A stretch of 64,000 nt of DNA from Chrysomallon squamiferum (Eukaryota; Mollusca; Gastropoda; Neomphalida; Peltospiridae). Of the stretch, positions 25,454 to 36,755 are shown one piece after another. A program made the translations under genes and the position numbers. Numbering within the stretch: position 1 is the stretch's first letter; each line of letters opens with the position of its first letter. The notes under the pieces are model-generated. The model was not told the origin of the DNA, ran no database searches, and saw nothing but the letters and a program-made list of their open reading frames with translations. Where the stretch lies: contig CM022679.1 of the NCBI GenBank assembly GCA_012295275.1, forward strand, positions 30,329,654-30,393,653. The letters run 5' to 3'.

Positions 25454-25489
<36 letters not shown>
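25454..25489. repeat. Poly-A tract of 36 bases
   Basis: An uninterrupted A run in intron 10b. Another of about 24 A lies at 25336-25359 and continues as A-rich sequence to 25380. Confidence 0.9.
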
Positions 25490-25491
<2 letters not shown>

Positions 25492-25979
25492 CAACTTTGA
25501 TGAAGATAATTATTCCTATTAATTTTTTTTTTGAATTGGTGCATATTGTACAAAAGTGATAATTTAAAAAAAATAAAATAATAGAACACATAACCAATAT
25601 GAAAAATGACTATTAATGTCATAAAATAGAAAATTTATTCTACATCTATGAATACATTTGGATAAAATATTTAGAAAAAAGAAGTAAAAAAAAAAGTGTT
25701 TCTTACATGTTACTATGTTACTAATAACAAATGTTTTGTTATAAGCTTTTGTTAGTTCTAGATTTAGTCTAGTTAGTAAAAGCTTTCTGCTGCTGTCTGT
25801 TATATATCCAAATTTAACTGGAAAAGAAAATTCACAGAGATAAGGTGTCGTTGAAAATATAATTGATTAATAATCTATAATTACTTGTCAGCTGTATGTA
25901 TGGTTTTAATTGACAATCAGTTGCATTTGTTAATCTGTTACCAAGTCCTTAAAGAAATTGAGAATTTACAGTTACAGTT

Positions 25980-26230
25980 AATAATTTATACAGTTACAAG
26001 TTAATATGTTTATTATACAGAGATGATGGATATTGATGATGTACAGTTATATCTGATAATCTGAACAATTACATTTAATAGTTTATTATTTGTACAGAAA
26101 TAACAGTATGATAAAGTACACTAATAATTGATACAAGTTACAAGTTAATAGCATTATTATACAGACATAAAAGATATTGATAATGTACAGTTGCAATGAT
26201 AATCTCTCTGTATACTAACAATTAACAATC
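25980..26230. repeat. Diverged tandem repeat, about 140-bp unit
   Basis: acaagttaata occurs near 25996 and 26139. Each is followed by ttattatacagA, then gatattgatRatgtacagtt and tgataatct. Two diverged copies sit side by side. Confidence 0.7.
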
Positions 26231-26775
26231 TGTTTATTGATATTGCTGGTCTCTGAGATCTGTCATGTTGAAACAGGTCTTTAACCACAGTACCAAGTAT
26301 TAAGCTTTGGCCAACAACTGTGGAATGACAAATTTCATTTTTTTCTCAATTTTTCAATTGTGTTGAAAATGGGTTTATATCTGTACCTTACCTGTTTGAT
26401 CCATTGATATTTTAATATTATCCAAAGGTGTGTTTTTGAGCATATTATTGAACATTGTTATTTGCTGGATGCTTCATTTTGTCTAGTTTGTTCAGACATA
26501 TCAAGCCATATCTTTGGACTAGAACCTCATCAGGGATCAATAAGGTATCATTAAAGCTTGTGGAGTCTGGAATTTCAAAATGTTCATACCACCAATCATA
26601 CAAAATACAGTTGGAGACCTGGTTCGATGTGACAGATTACTGATAATGAAGTTGTAATAAAAAATTATAATGGATAATATACATTATTGATAATCTGATT
26701 GTGCTGTTTTTGAAAGATGTTATGATTGTGTCTATGAATCTGTGTAAATATTTTTACTGGCATATAAATCTTTAT

Positions 26776-26848
26776 GAGTTTGTTGTGTAATAATTTTACT
26801 GAATTTGTTGTAAATAATTTTACTGAATTTGTTGTAAATAATTTGTCA
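26776..26848. repeat. Three 24-25-bp tandem copies abutting a splice acceptor
   Basis: Copies of gaatttgttgtaaataattt (first copy slightly changed) start at 26776, 26801 and 26825. The third runs into the acceptor tttgtcacag at 26842-26851. The usual pyrimidine tract is replaced by this repeat. Confidence 0.85.
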
Positions 26849-26851
26849 CAG

Positions 26852-26948
26852 ATAAACTTGAACCGGCCGTTTGGGAAGACGTCACTGAACAAAAACCAAT
26901 GACACTTGTAGATGACTGTGTCTCCTTCACTACTTCAATCTCAGCCAG
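26852..26948 (+). CDS. Ankyrin exon 11: ZU5-C to UPA junction
   Basis: A 97-nt exon between acceptor tttgtcacag and donor CAG|gtacaa. It reads DKLEPAVWEDVTEQKPMTLV, then DDCVSFTTSISA and two bases of Arg. The WEDxT and CVSFTTxxSARFWLIDC motifs are standard for ankyrins and mark the passage from ZU5-C into the UPA domain. The acceptor lacks a clear pyrimidine tract (see the 24-bp repeat), but protein conservation leaves no doubt about the border. Confidence 0.97.
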
Positions 26949-27415
26949 GTACAAATTTTAGTTTGAGAGAGAAAGAGGGAGTAAGTGAGTGAGTGTCTGA
27001 ATGAGTGTGTGTGTGTGTGTGTGTGTGTTTACTTTAGATGTGTACGTATTAACTGTATTGGTATGTTGAACATTCTTTAAAACTATTAAACTTTTAAAAA
27101 TATTTCAAATAGTAAATTTCATCACCAAGTTCAGTCAAAAGTCTTTTTTTTAAGTTCTGACCATTAAGAGATAAGCAGGTTTTCTTATCCAGAATTATTT
27201 TTGAAACATTTTTGAAACATTTTGATAAACAACAGATTCATTCATTTGTATTCAAATACATTCCTTTCATTGAAATATTTTGTTAAACTTTTTGACAATA
27301 AACTTTTATTGAAATATTGTCTTTAATTAATATCCGTCCGTCCATCCATCCATCCATGCATCATCCATCCGTCCATGCATCCATCCATCCATCCTTTCAC
27401 TGTTTTGTGTTGCAG
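26949..27415 (+). other. Intron 11
   Basis: Intron of 467 nt with a short GA/GT-rich start, a GT run near 27007-27028 and a CATC array directly before the acceptor. Confidence 0.6.
27334..27395. repeat. CATC/CGTC tetranucleotide repeat
   Basis: About 15 imperfect units of ccat/ccgt immediately before the pyrimidine tract of exon 12. It is pyrimidine-rich and may double as part of the acceptor tract. Confidence 0.9.
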
Positions 27416-27644
27416 GTTCTGGCTGATAGACTGTCAGAATGTTCCGGAAGCAGCACAGATGGCGACTGCTCTCTACCGCGAGTCCATCGTTGTGCCGTAC
27501 ATGGCCAAGTTTGTCATCTTCGCCAAGCGCCACGCAGTCGAGGAAGGGAAACTGCGAATGTTCTGCATGACCGATGACAAAGTGGACAAGACTCTGGAGA
27601 AGCAGGAAAAGTTTGTTGAAGTAGCTAGAAGTAGAGACATAGAG
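27416..27644 (+). CDS. Ankyrin exon 12: UPA domain, first half
   Basis: A 229-nt exon between acceptor tgtgttgcag and donor GAG|gtaaac. With two bases carried over it reads [20 protein letters not shown], then [20 protein letters not shown], then [20 protein letters not shown] and [24 protein letters not shown] and [18 protein letters not shown] are signatures of the ankyrin UPA domain. This domain folds back on ZU5-N and follows the two ZU5 modules in ankyrins, UNC5 and PIDD. Confidence 0.98.
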
Positions 27645-28414
27645 GTAAACACTGGTACTCTTTTTATGAGAATGTCGGATATAATTTTGTTTTCCTAATT
27701 TAAAAAAACAACCAAAAACCATCATTTTCTCCTGTAAGATGATAAATTTTATTAGCAGTAAACTTTAAACTAGAGAATCCTGAGATAAAATAACCAAATA
27801 TATATAATCTTTTTTCTTCTTCTGATAAAATAGAAATTACGAATTTACTAATAATTTTTGCTTTGTTCAGTATTTTTTTGGATGTAATATACTGTGTTAA
27901 AAGTTTTAGTAGTTACTATCATTTATCAAAATTTTATTTTCGTTATCATTATCATCATGATTATAATTACTGTTAACATTGTTATATTATTACTGGTGGA
28001 ATTACTGTTATATTTTGATATTGTCATCATCATTGTTAATTATTAGTAGTGGTAATACCAGTACTAGTAATATTAATAGTGTAATGCAAATAATATTAAA
28101 TTAATATTTAAATTGTTATTTCTTTTATTAATTTATTATTAGTGCTATTATTATTATTTTTATTATTATTATCATTATTTTTATAAATTTTTTATATTAC
28201 TACTATTATTATTTTATTATTATTATTACTATTATTACTTTTATTATTATTACTATTACTATTGTTATTATTACTATTACTATTATTACTATTATTATTA
28301 TTATTATTATTATTACTATTGCCGTTACTCTTACTATTACTATTTCTATTATTATTATTATTATTATTACTGTTACTATTATTACTATAACTGTTGTTAC
28401 TATTGTATTTACAG
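27645..28414 (+). other. Intron 12
   Basis: Intron of 770 nt. Its second half (28140-28390) is almost entirely imperfect ATT/ACT trinucleotide repeat running up to the acceptor tgtatttacag. Confidence 0.6.
28196..28389. repeat. Imperfect ATT/ACT trinucleotide repeat
   Basis: Around 190 bases of TTA/TAT with interspersed TAC units. It ends within 26 bases of the exon 13 acceptor. Confidence 0.93.
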
Positions 28415-28666
28415 GTACTGGAAGGAAGGCCACAGTTTGTGGAGATGGCAGGGAATCTCATCCCTGTCACCAAGTCTGGCGACCAGCTCCGAATCAACTT
28501 CAAATCCTTTCGAGAAAACCGTCTGCCGTGCACGGTGAAAATACGCGACCTGGATCAAGACCCGTCAGCCCGCGTGGCCTTCATGAAGGAGCCCAAGGTC
28601 GGTAGAGGAGAAGCTCCGCAATCCCCTATATGCAACCTCAACATCACGCTTCCAGACATGCTCAAG
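28415..28666 (+). CDS. Ankyrin exon 13: UPA domain, second half
   Basis: A 252-nt exon (84 codons, phase 0 at both ends) between acceptor tgtatttacag and donor AAG|gtacgt. It reads VLEGRPQFVEMAGNLIPVTK, then SGDQLRINFKSFRENRLPCT, then FMKEPKVGRGEAPQSPICNL and NITLPDMLK. VLEGxPxxVxxxGNLxPxTKSG and ICNLNITLP are conserved ankyrin motifs. This completes the spectrin-binding supramodule. In vertebrates the giant exon would follow at this point. Here a short hinge exon follows instead. Confidence 0.98.
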
Positions 28667-29269
28667 GTACGTATGTCGTTTGTCTCGTGGCGTACATGTG
28701 TTACAGTAAAAATAAGCTGATTGTGTTTTACTTGCAAGTGATGGTTTCGTTTATTTATTGTGTTGTGAATAAGTTAAATGTAATTATCTTGTATACTTGG
28801 AAGAAGTACTTAAGTTTGTTTCTTAGTAGTTCAAAATGAAAGGTTTGATAAATTTTTATTAGTGAAAATTGTTGATAACAAATAAAACAGTATAGTAAAG
28901 TGTACACAAGTTTATAGTAAATGCTTAAAAATTTATTTTTAATTGTGTTCAATATTCAGGTTAATAAATTTAAGTATATAGATATCTTTCTCTCTCTCTC
29001 TCTCTCTCTCAAAATTTTTATTTTGTACGCAACCTTTGGGTAATTAATTAAAGTATTCAGAATATATTTTTTTTTAGCTCATTAAAAAATATTTAAAAAT
29101 TCATATATTATTAGGTTCACAACATTTCCGGTAATTAATTTAAGGCACAACATTTTTTTTCATTTAATTAATCTGTGTTTTTATTTTCACTTGATTTTTA
29201 CATGTGTTTTTGACGTATCTTTATTTGCACTGATTGTAATAAATCGTATTTTCTATTTTGTAATTACAG
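28667..29269 (+). other. Intron 13
   Basis: AT-rich intron of 603 nt with a CT run at about 28987-29010. The acceptor is gtaattacag. No other feature was recognised. Confidence 0.6.
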
Positions 29270-29348
29270 TCGGAAACAAGTGACCTCGATTCAGAAGCAG
29301 CTTTAGAACTTGAGAAGAAACATGCAATGCTACGAGAACAGAGTATAG
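29270..29348 (+). CDS. Ankyrin exon 14: hinge between UPA and death domain
   Basis: A 79-nt exon between acceptor gtaattacag and donor ATAG|gtatga. It reads SETSDLDSEAALELEKKHAM then LREQSI. It is acidic and likely helical. It corresponds to the KESESDQE-like stretch of vertebrate ankyrins at the place where their giant exon is inserted. Here it leads within one intron to the death domain, so the UPA-to-death-domain spacing is short. Confidence 0.9.
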
Positions 29349-29498
29349 GTATGAAAAACAGAAACAGGTTTTCTTTATTTACATATCAATATAGAAGAGA
29401 CTGATGGAAATAATAATAAAAAAAACCCAGAAAAGATTCAGCAACATAGCATACATGTCAATATTAGAAACAGTTTTGAGCTGAAAACATTATTATTA

Positions 29499-29505
<7 letters not shown>

Positions 29506-29541
<36 letters not shown>
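29506..29541. repeat. Poly-T tract of 36 bases
   Basis: An uninterrupted T run in intron 14. Confidence 0.92.
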
Positions 29542-29979
29542 CTTCTTGGGCCAAAGAATTTTAATTTAAAAAAAAATACTAATGCTAAATCGATTTAAAT
29601 AAAATAATTAATAAATTACAAGTCTGATTTCTAATTAATACTAATTAACAGTGTTATGAATTTTAAGGCAATGCTTGTCTTTGACCATATATATGTGAGA
29701 CTTTGGTGTTTGATTACATGTGTGTTTGTATGAATGCCTGAGTTAGAGAGAAAGTATTATTTCAGTTAACACAGTTCAAGTGTTTGTCATAAACACTGAT
29801 TAGATAAAGTTAATAAACAAACTTACTTGTAGAAGTTAGAATATGATTTTTATAAATAATTTTTTTTTTTTTTTTCCTCAAAATAAATTATAGAAATATC
29901 TCAGTAAATTAAAACATTCACTTTTCATTTATGTTTGGATGAACCATTTATCGGTTTAAAAGCACAGCTTTATTGGATA

Positions 29980-30335
29980 TTTATTTATTTATTTATTTAC
30001 ATTTTTTAAAACACTTAAATAATTTTTTATTTATTTATTTACATTTTTTTAGCATTTATTTAGTTTAAAAAATTAATTTTTTGTATTTTTTTACATTTAT
30101 TTATTTATTATTTATTTTTTATTTGTTTATTTATTTAGTTTTTAATATTTATTTGTTATTTATTTTTAATATTTATTTATTTTTATTTGTTTATTTATTT
30201 AATATTTATTTATTTATATATTTATATATTTATTTATTTATATATTTTTAATATATATTTATTTATTTATATATTTTTAATATATATTTATATATTTATT
30301 TATTTATATATTTATATATTTATGTATTTGTTTAT
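29980..30335. repeat. TTTA/TATA low-complexity block before the death-domain exon
   Basis: Imperfect TTTA tetranucleotide repeat changing to TATATTTA. It ends only about 10 bases from the acceptor at 30346. Confidence 0.92.
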
Positions 30336-30346
30336 TTGTTGTCTAG

Positions 30347-30552
30347 TTCTACAAGACACTGTCACGTCAGCCCAGATGAAACTCACTGACATCGCCGACA
30401 CGCTGCAGGGTGACTGGGTCGTCCTCGCCCAGCAGCTTGACGTCCGCATGAGCGACATCAACCAAATCAAAGGCGACTACAACACTGTCAATGACCAGGC
30501 CCCTTCGCGATGTTGGTGTTGTGGGTGGACAAGAAGAAAGAAAAAGCAACAG
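30347..30552 (+). pseudogene. Ankyrin exon 15: death domain, first part, with an apparent 2-nt insertion
   Basis: A 206-nt exon between acceptor ttgttgtctag and donor CAG|gtttgt. It reads VLQDTVTSAQMKLTDIADTL, then QGDWVVLAQQLDVRMSDINQ, then IKGDYNTVNDQA, a clear ankyrin death domain (compare xxWxxLARxLxxxxxxIxxI). After NDQA this frame gives Cys/Trp-rich nonsense and meets TAG four codons into the next exon. The other frame gives MLVLWVDKKKEKATG, the expected helix, and joins exon 16 correctly. CGCG at 30506-30509 in place of a single CG explains the shift. Expected length is 204 nt, phase 1 at both ends. It may be an assembly error or a real lesion. Confidence 0.9.
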
Positions 30553-31083
30553 GTTTGTTACGTTCAAAGACAAATAATGTAAAATAAACACCTAAAAGTG
30601 TGGATAGAAATTTAATTTAAATTACAGATTTTTGTATTGTAATAATCAATAATTAAAATTAAGCAATATTCTATTTAATTTTTAATTTTAATTTGTTATA
30701 TATTTATTTTGTTTTATAAAATTATGCATTGTATGGAGGAATTTTAACCTTTAATTTTTTTTCATATTTCTTTATTATTATTATTATTATTATTATTATG
30801 AATGTAATATATTTATTAATAATAATTTAAAAAAAAAAAAAAAAAAAGAGTTAATATTTTGAGTTAATTATATGTTAAACTACATTATAAAAAACAAATA
30901 TTTAGAAATTTACTTTTTGTGAGCAGTATTTTATTTCATTTACTGAATTTTAGTTTATTATTATTATTATTATTATTATTATTTTATAAATAGTGTGTTA
31001 TTTTATTTTTTTATTTTTATTTTTATCATATTATTTTTCCATTTATTTTTGTTTTAACAAAGAGTGTTATAAATGTTATATAG
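30553..31083 (+). other. Intron 15
   Basis: AT-rich intron of 531 nt with two short ATT arrays (about 30774-30799 and 30957-30982) and an A run. No other feature was recognised. Confidence 0.6.
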
Positions 31084-31212
31084 GGAATGCGTTAGAGAGT
31101 GCCTTGAGAAAGATAAACCGTGACGATGTTGTTAAAAAGTGTGTGTACAACATCCAGCCAGTGGAAGATGAAGTTGAGGCTGCTGCAGCGAGGGTTGCGA
31201 TGGATCAGTCAG
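31084..31212 (+). CDS. Ankyrin exon 16: death domain, second part
   Basis: A 129-nt exon between acceptor gttatatag and donor TCAG|gtgact. It reads GNALESALRKINRDDVVKKC, then VYNIQPVEDEVEAAAARVAM and DQS. L-x-K-I-N-R-x-D-[IV]-V is the last helix of ankyrin death domains. Retention of the following intron would add nine codons (GDFRLKNK) and a TAA at 31236-31238 that overlaps an AATAAA. A short tail-less form is therefore conceivable but unproven. Confidence 0.96.
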
Positions 31213-31504
31213 GTGACTTCAGACTTAAAAATAAATAAAAGTATTTCTGTAACCTACCAAAATATTTAAAAATGAAATGGCATTCGTTGATAACTCTTTA
31301 AATTTTCTGTAATTCCATTGTCTGTATCATTATTGAGAAAATTTTGTTAACTATTTGACAGTAATGATGACAGTGATGATGACAGTGATAAAAATTACTA
31401 TGATGATGATTGTTTTGATTATAATGATAAATATATTTTTTAAACGAATGTCTAAACAAAAAAAAAAAACAAAATATTTATTTTTAATGTAAAATTATCT
31501 TCAG
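31213..31504 (+). other. Intron 16
   Basis: Short intron of 292 nt, AT-rich, with a GATGAC-like simple run near 31363-31405. Confidence 0.6.
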
Positions 31505-31602
31505 GTTTCGATACTTTTAAAGAAGAAGTAGGCATTTCGAAAGATTCCATGAAGCGCGGCATGTCCTTGGATGTCCAGTTCGATGAACAAGATTTAATCA
31601 AG
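31505..31602 (+). CDS. Ankyrin exon 17: start of C-terminal tail
   Basis: A 98-nt exon between acceptor attatcttcag and donor AAG|gttggt. It reads GFDTFKEEVGISKDSMKRGM then SLDVQFDEQDLIK and ends at a codon boundary. It directly follows the death domain. GF at the start resembles the DHSEGFSVLQEEL stretch that follows the death domain in vertebrate ankyrin-B. The KRxxS context could be a basophilic-kinase site (inference). Confidence 0.9.
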
Positions 31603-32949
31603 GTTGGTTTTTTACTGCTCTCTACTAAACTAGCTCAAAAATACCTCTTCAGTTTCCTCTCATGTGTAAAGTCTTTTCCACCAAACTCACTTCAGAAATA
31701 TGTTGCTTTTTAATTTTATTTTAATGTTCTTGATTATCAGTTACTCTTCCATATGTATTTTTTTTTTTGTTATTGTTAGTTTTTCCATTTTTGTTTTTTC
31801 TTGAGTGGTAATCTTTAAAATAAGATTTTTTAAAAATACAAAAATCTATTTTTTATTTATTTAATGAAGGAAACCTTTTCACAAAAAAATCTAATTATCT
31901 ATCTTTTAATTATTTATTTGCTTTTGATGTTAATTTACTTAATATTCTTATTTAATATAACTAATTTTTTTAAGAATATTAACAAAATACAGGTTGAAAC
32001 TGTTTATTTTCTCAGATTTTAAAAACTTAACCCCTAAGATATTACCCATTATTCCTTGGATTTCCCAGAGAAATATATTTTATTTTTAACAAATGTACAG
32101 CAGGCATTATTGCAGTGTAAGTTTCCATAACTAGTAAAACCATGTTAAAAGTATTGCTTAAAGAATACATGTAATTTTTATAAATATTACCATTGAGATC
32201 AGTTGAGATCTGAATGAACATTATTACTATATTAGTGTAGCACAATTTCCTGTAGGCCTCTGAAATCCAGAGAGGCCAACATCTCAAAAATTTCAAATTT
32301 AAATACTTCAAAATGTTAATACGAGCATGTATGTCCTTAAAAATAATGTAAAAATAATGTAAAAAAAAAGAAAAAAAAAAGACCTGAAATTTCTGTGGAA
32401 GTTTCTTGTGGAAACCACATACATATCTAGGTCTGTGTCTCATTGCAGTATGTTAGAGGTAAAAAGTTGTTTTTGTAAATTTGGTAAAAAATGCAAGAAA
32501 TATAAAATGAGATCTGGCCACGTTATTCACATGAGCTTGAAACAATATCAAGAAACTTTCACCAAGATAGTGAAGTAAATAGTTTCAGCCTTATTTGCTT
32601 ATTTTTAATTCACTGTTTTTCTTACACAAAAGAAAACTTGACTAATTATTTGTTCTGTGTTCCCTTAACCTGCTTTATATATCATTTTCTTCACAACTAT
32701 AACCAGTTTTTATCTATACAGTATATGTATGTGTGTTCTACTGTTACTTCATTATCAACTGGTAGTTTCAGTGATGTCACAGCTTCTTAACACTCTTAAC
32801 CAATAGTAACCCCTCATAGCAGTAACCATAGTGACAGCATAGCGACCGTGAGAATTACTAAAAGCTTGTTGTTGCACACTACCTACCAGTCAGTTGGCCA
32901 CTGACTTATTTATTTATTTATTCTTTTGCATGTCCGCGCATATTTTCAG
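31603..32949 (+). other. Intron 17
   Basis: Intron of 1347 nt. The last 300 bases (32640-32940) are less repetitive than usual here, with TGATGTCA near 32773, as is common around regulated small exons. A short AG...GT pair (tatgttagag at 32448-32457) was rejected because it breaks the frame. Confidence 0.6.
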
Positions 32950-32967
32950 AGTCTTGACGATATTCAG
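32950..32967 (+). CDS. 18-nt microexon of the tail
   Basis: Eighteen nucleotides encoding SLDDIQ lie between acceptor gcatattttcag and donor CAG|gtgaga. Phase is 0 at both ends, exactly matching exons 17 (ends phase 0) and 18 (starts phase 0). Inclusion or skipping keeps the frame. Good donor consensus, matching phase and sensible acidic residues support it. Its size points to neuronal microexon splicing (inference). Confidence 0.6.
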
Positions 32968-33897
32968 GTGAGAGATGCAAACTCAAAATTTTGTTTTTGT
33001 CTCTCTTCTTCTTCTTCTATATTTTCTTATTTTTCTTCTTTCTTTTCTTTTCTTTCTTTTTTTGAAAAAAAAAAAAATTTGCTTGTTTTTGCTCGGTCTG
33101 CCTACACTGGTTGAAGAATATTTTTTAAAAATGCATCACTCTTTTGTTATATTTTATATTGGCATGAAGAAATTTTTAGTTCATTGTTTATTTTTTTTAT
33201 TTTATTTTTTTATTATTTGGATTGGATAGTAGATACATGGTGTGGGATAAAATATAAATTTTTAAAATACCTGTAACGTTTTATTTAAAAGCATGACTCA
33301 AATTATAAACTTTACTTTTCTCACAAAATCTTTTTTTTTAAATTTTTGGTCAAATACATAATTCTTTCATTTTATTTATTTTCAGTCATAAAGGGCTGAG
33401 GTTTTGTATTAAACACAGAATGTTATATTGTATCTTCAAATCTTTCTTCCCCTATCAAAAAAAAAAAAAAAAAGAAAAAAAAGACAAAAAAGAAAAGAAA
33501 AAGTTTTACAAGAGTAATTCTAAAAAATTTAAAAATTATCTTCCATATCCAGAAATATTTAAAAAAAGCAACAAATTTAAACCAAACCCCTTCCCCTAAT
33601 CCCAAGCAAGTTCTCCATATACCAGTCTGTCCATAGTTCTCTCCCCTTAAACATGTTATTTCTATTAAGTTAATAAATTAAAAAAAGAAAGAATGTCATT
33701 GTTAATAATTTTGTTTACTGAGTATATCTCATTGGCTGGTTATTTATAGAATGCAGATCGCACAAACACACTTCTATGTTCAGAAAGATACCATAGCCAG
33801 AAACCGATAATGTCTGATTATGTTTGGCCAGCTTTAGTCGCGCGTTCCAGTTATTCCCAGTAGTTTTATTTTTTATTATTTCTTTTTAAATATTATT

Positions 33898-33907
<10 letters not shown>

Positions 33908-33954
<47 letters not shown>

Positions 33955-33964
33955 GTTATTGTTA

Positions 33965-34029
<65 letters not shown>

Positions 34030-34034
34030 GTTAT
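33908..34034. repeat. ATT microsatellite
   Basis: About 42 ATT units with three GTT interruptions near 33954-33968. One of the longest arrays of the window. Confidence 0.95.
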
Positions 34035-36634
34035 TTGTTTGTTTTTTTTGGTCACTGGGAACATCCACAAAGTATGTATATACAAAACCTGATACATTAA
34101 AATGTAATTTTCTACATATCACGTTAAGACATTCATCCACCTTCTGTGCTGTCTGATTAATTGAATCCAGTTGAGACTTTTGACTGGAATAAATTTTGTG
34201 TCAAAAGTCTACAGCAGCCAGTCAAAAACTGAAATTAATTTTATTTAAATAATCTAAACTTGATATCCTAACACTTTTCACATTTAATCTTCACTTACTG
34301 GTGTGTGTCCACTGTGTCATATTTCCTGTGTGTAGTATATTTTCCATGCTCCACTGCACCCTCTTAACATACTTTATGGATTGTCCCTGCAGTAAATATT
34401 AGTTTGCTGTCTATTTTTAGATACAAAAAAAATCTTTTTTGAAACTGAATTGTTTTTAGTTGTTTTAGCAGCATTTTGTGATAGTCATGTCTTTATGTGA
34501 TTCTAACAAAATATTTACCTTTCAGCAGTAGAAAATTTAGTTTTGAGTAGAATTATAAATGAACATGTAGGCATGAAAGATAAAGTATACGATGTAATAT
34601 TTCATTAGCTTATTAATAATGTGAAAATTGAAAATATTTTGTAGAATTAGATGTAATGTGCTATTAGTGTATTCAAAAATGTTACAGATGATAAAAATCT
34701 TTTTTAAAATAAATTATAACATTTTATTTTGTGTATTTCTAGACAGAATATAAATGTATGAAAGATTTAGACATTGATAGTTTGTGCATGATAGTTTGTG
34801 CAGAAAATAAATATTATGATGGCATAGTAAACTTAGAATAATAATTTTATTTCTTTATTTCATTTATTTGTTTATTTTTAACATTCAAAATGTATTACTA
34901 CATATATATTTCTGTTTTTAATGGGTTTTGTTTATATTAATTAAAAATTTTAATTATGTTTTTTGTTTATTTTCGTTTATTAACTACGATCATTATTTAA
35001 TTACTATTATTATTTTAGATTTTTTTCCTTAAATTAGTTTAATTCCATTGTTTATTTATTTTATATGACATCCTTGAAATTGCTCAAATTATTAAGTTAC
35101 AAGCAACACATGTTTACTGATAAATTTGAATATATATTGCAAAATTTTATTACCTGGACATATGTATTATGACAACCAAACTACAGGCAGTTCTCGACTG
35201 CAAATTGTTTGTGTGTTTACTTGTTTGTAAAGTGGTAAAATATCACATAAAAAATATTTAGTATCTGAAGGTAAGAGTTACTTAACAATTTAAGAATAAC
35301 TAATGTTTTATTACTATTATTTTATTTCATTTTTATTGAAAAAGAAATAAAAATATTCACTTGAAAAATAAAAGATTTTCACATTTTTGAATTTATTCAG
35401 TGGTTTCCCGTTTAATTCTAGATATAAAGCATTTAATAATCATAATACTAAATATATTCTGAAGCAGTGAATTTATAAAGAAGAAAATTACCTCTATATG
35501 ATAAATACATTTTCATCCAGTCTGCTAAGCACATCTTTAAAAAAACTAAAAAAAGAATTTAATTGATTTTTATTATTTTGGTTATTTTACATAAATTATA
35601 AACAGTATTCAGTGAAATCATAAAGAAAAAAAATTAATTTACATATAAGTTTTGTGGTTCTTGCTCTTAGTTAATTAGTCTCATGACCTTAGGATGTGAA
35701 GGTCACAGGAAGTTAGTATTTTTAATTACTTGGTTGTAAGTATTCCAGTTATTAAACCATTATATCTTTTGAAAATTACTTATGATATTTAAAAGAAATA
35801 TATTTTCATTTTAACTAGTAAAATTTATTCATATTTATTATCTTTAAAACTGTTGCATCTTTGCAGAAATTTGCACAATATTTCTGTACATTACCAAAGT
35901 AGTCAGAAGTAATTGATGTCAAAAATCTCTAAACTTTGACTCCATTTTTGTTATATTTTTCTGAATGAAAGTGTACAAAATTAATATCAAATACTGTAAA
36001 TTTTATACTCAGAAATCAAACTTAATTTACCAGACTTCATTATATGCAAAATAAAATTAATTATTAGAAATTGAAAATTGTAGTAAACATAAATTTTGTT
36101 AACATTGTTATAATAATGAAAAAGCAGAAAGGAAACAGGCAGGTGCTCTCAAGTACAGATCCCAGCTATAACTCTCCCATAAAAAAACCCACATATAAAG
36201 TCAAACTTGAATAGGTCTAGGACAGGAAATATTTAAATTAATAAACATTATTATCCCTGAACCAGCAAAACATAAACATCTGAAAAAGTTATGGTTATGA
36301 ATTTCAAAAAATAATAATAAAATAAAAAATAATAAAAAATAAAATCTGTAACAAAAATATAAAATAATAAAAAGGTAATCAAGCAAACTGATTTTTCCAG
36401 ATTTTAAGTATTTTTTTTTTTTAATTAATTATAACAGATATAAAAATGTATGAACATTATTTATTTCATAAATAATTTTTTTAACATATATAAAATCATA
36501 ACTGGGGGCATGCACACCCAATACAAACATATGCATACAGTTTATGACTAATATTTAATTTGCAATTCACTTTTTTAAGTCAACATAATTATTTATTTAT
36601 TACATTTTTAGTTTTTATTATTGTTGTTGTTACT

Positions 36635-36687
36635 ATTATTATTATTATTATTATTACTATTACTATTACTATTACTATTACTATTAC

Positions 36688-36752
<65 letters not shown>
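36635..36752. repeat. ATT/ACT array followed by a 30-base T tract
   Basis: ATT units with a central ACT phase pass directly into poly-T, ending about 107 bases before the exon 18 acceptor at 36859. Confidence 0.94.

Positions 36753-36755
<3 letters not shown>

Larger units (their letters stand above)
25213..26851 (+). other. Intron 10b
   Basis: AT-rich intron of 1639 nt. It holds two long A runs (about 25336-25359 and 25454-25489), a diverged tandem repeat around 25980-26230, and a 24-bp tandem repeat that runs into the acceptor at 26851. Confidence 0.6.
29349..30346 (+). other. Intron 14
   Basis: Intron of 998 nt. It has a T run of about 36 bases (29506-29541), and its last 370 bases are TTTA/TATA-rich low complexity up to the acceptor ttgttgtctag. 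Confidence 0.6.

Noticed and set aside
32448-32457. Ten-base AG...GT segment in intron 17
   Set aside because: Its length is not a multiple of three, so inclusion would break the frame between exons 17 and 18.
33897-34156. Open frames of poly-N, poly-I or poly-L over ATT arrays (also at 28192-28533, 36560-36827 and 11564-11761)
   Set aside because: They are translations of ATT/AAT microsatellites without any other coding evidence.
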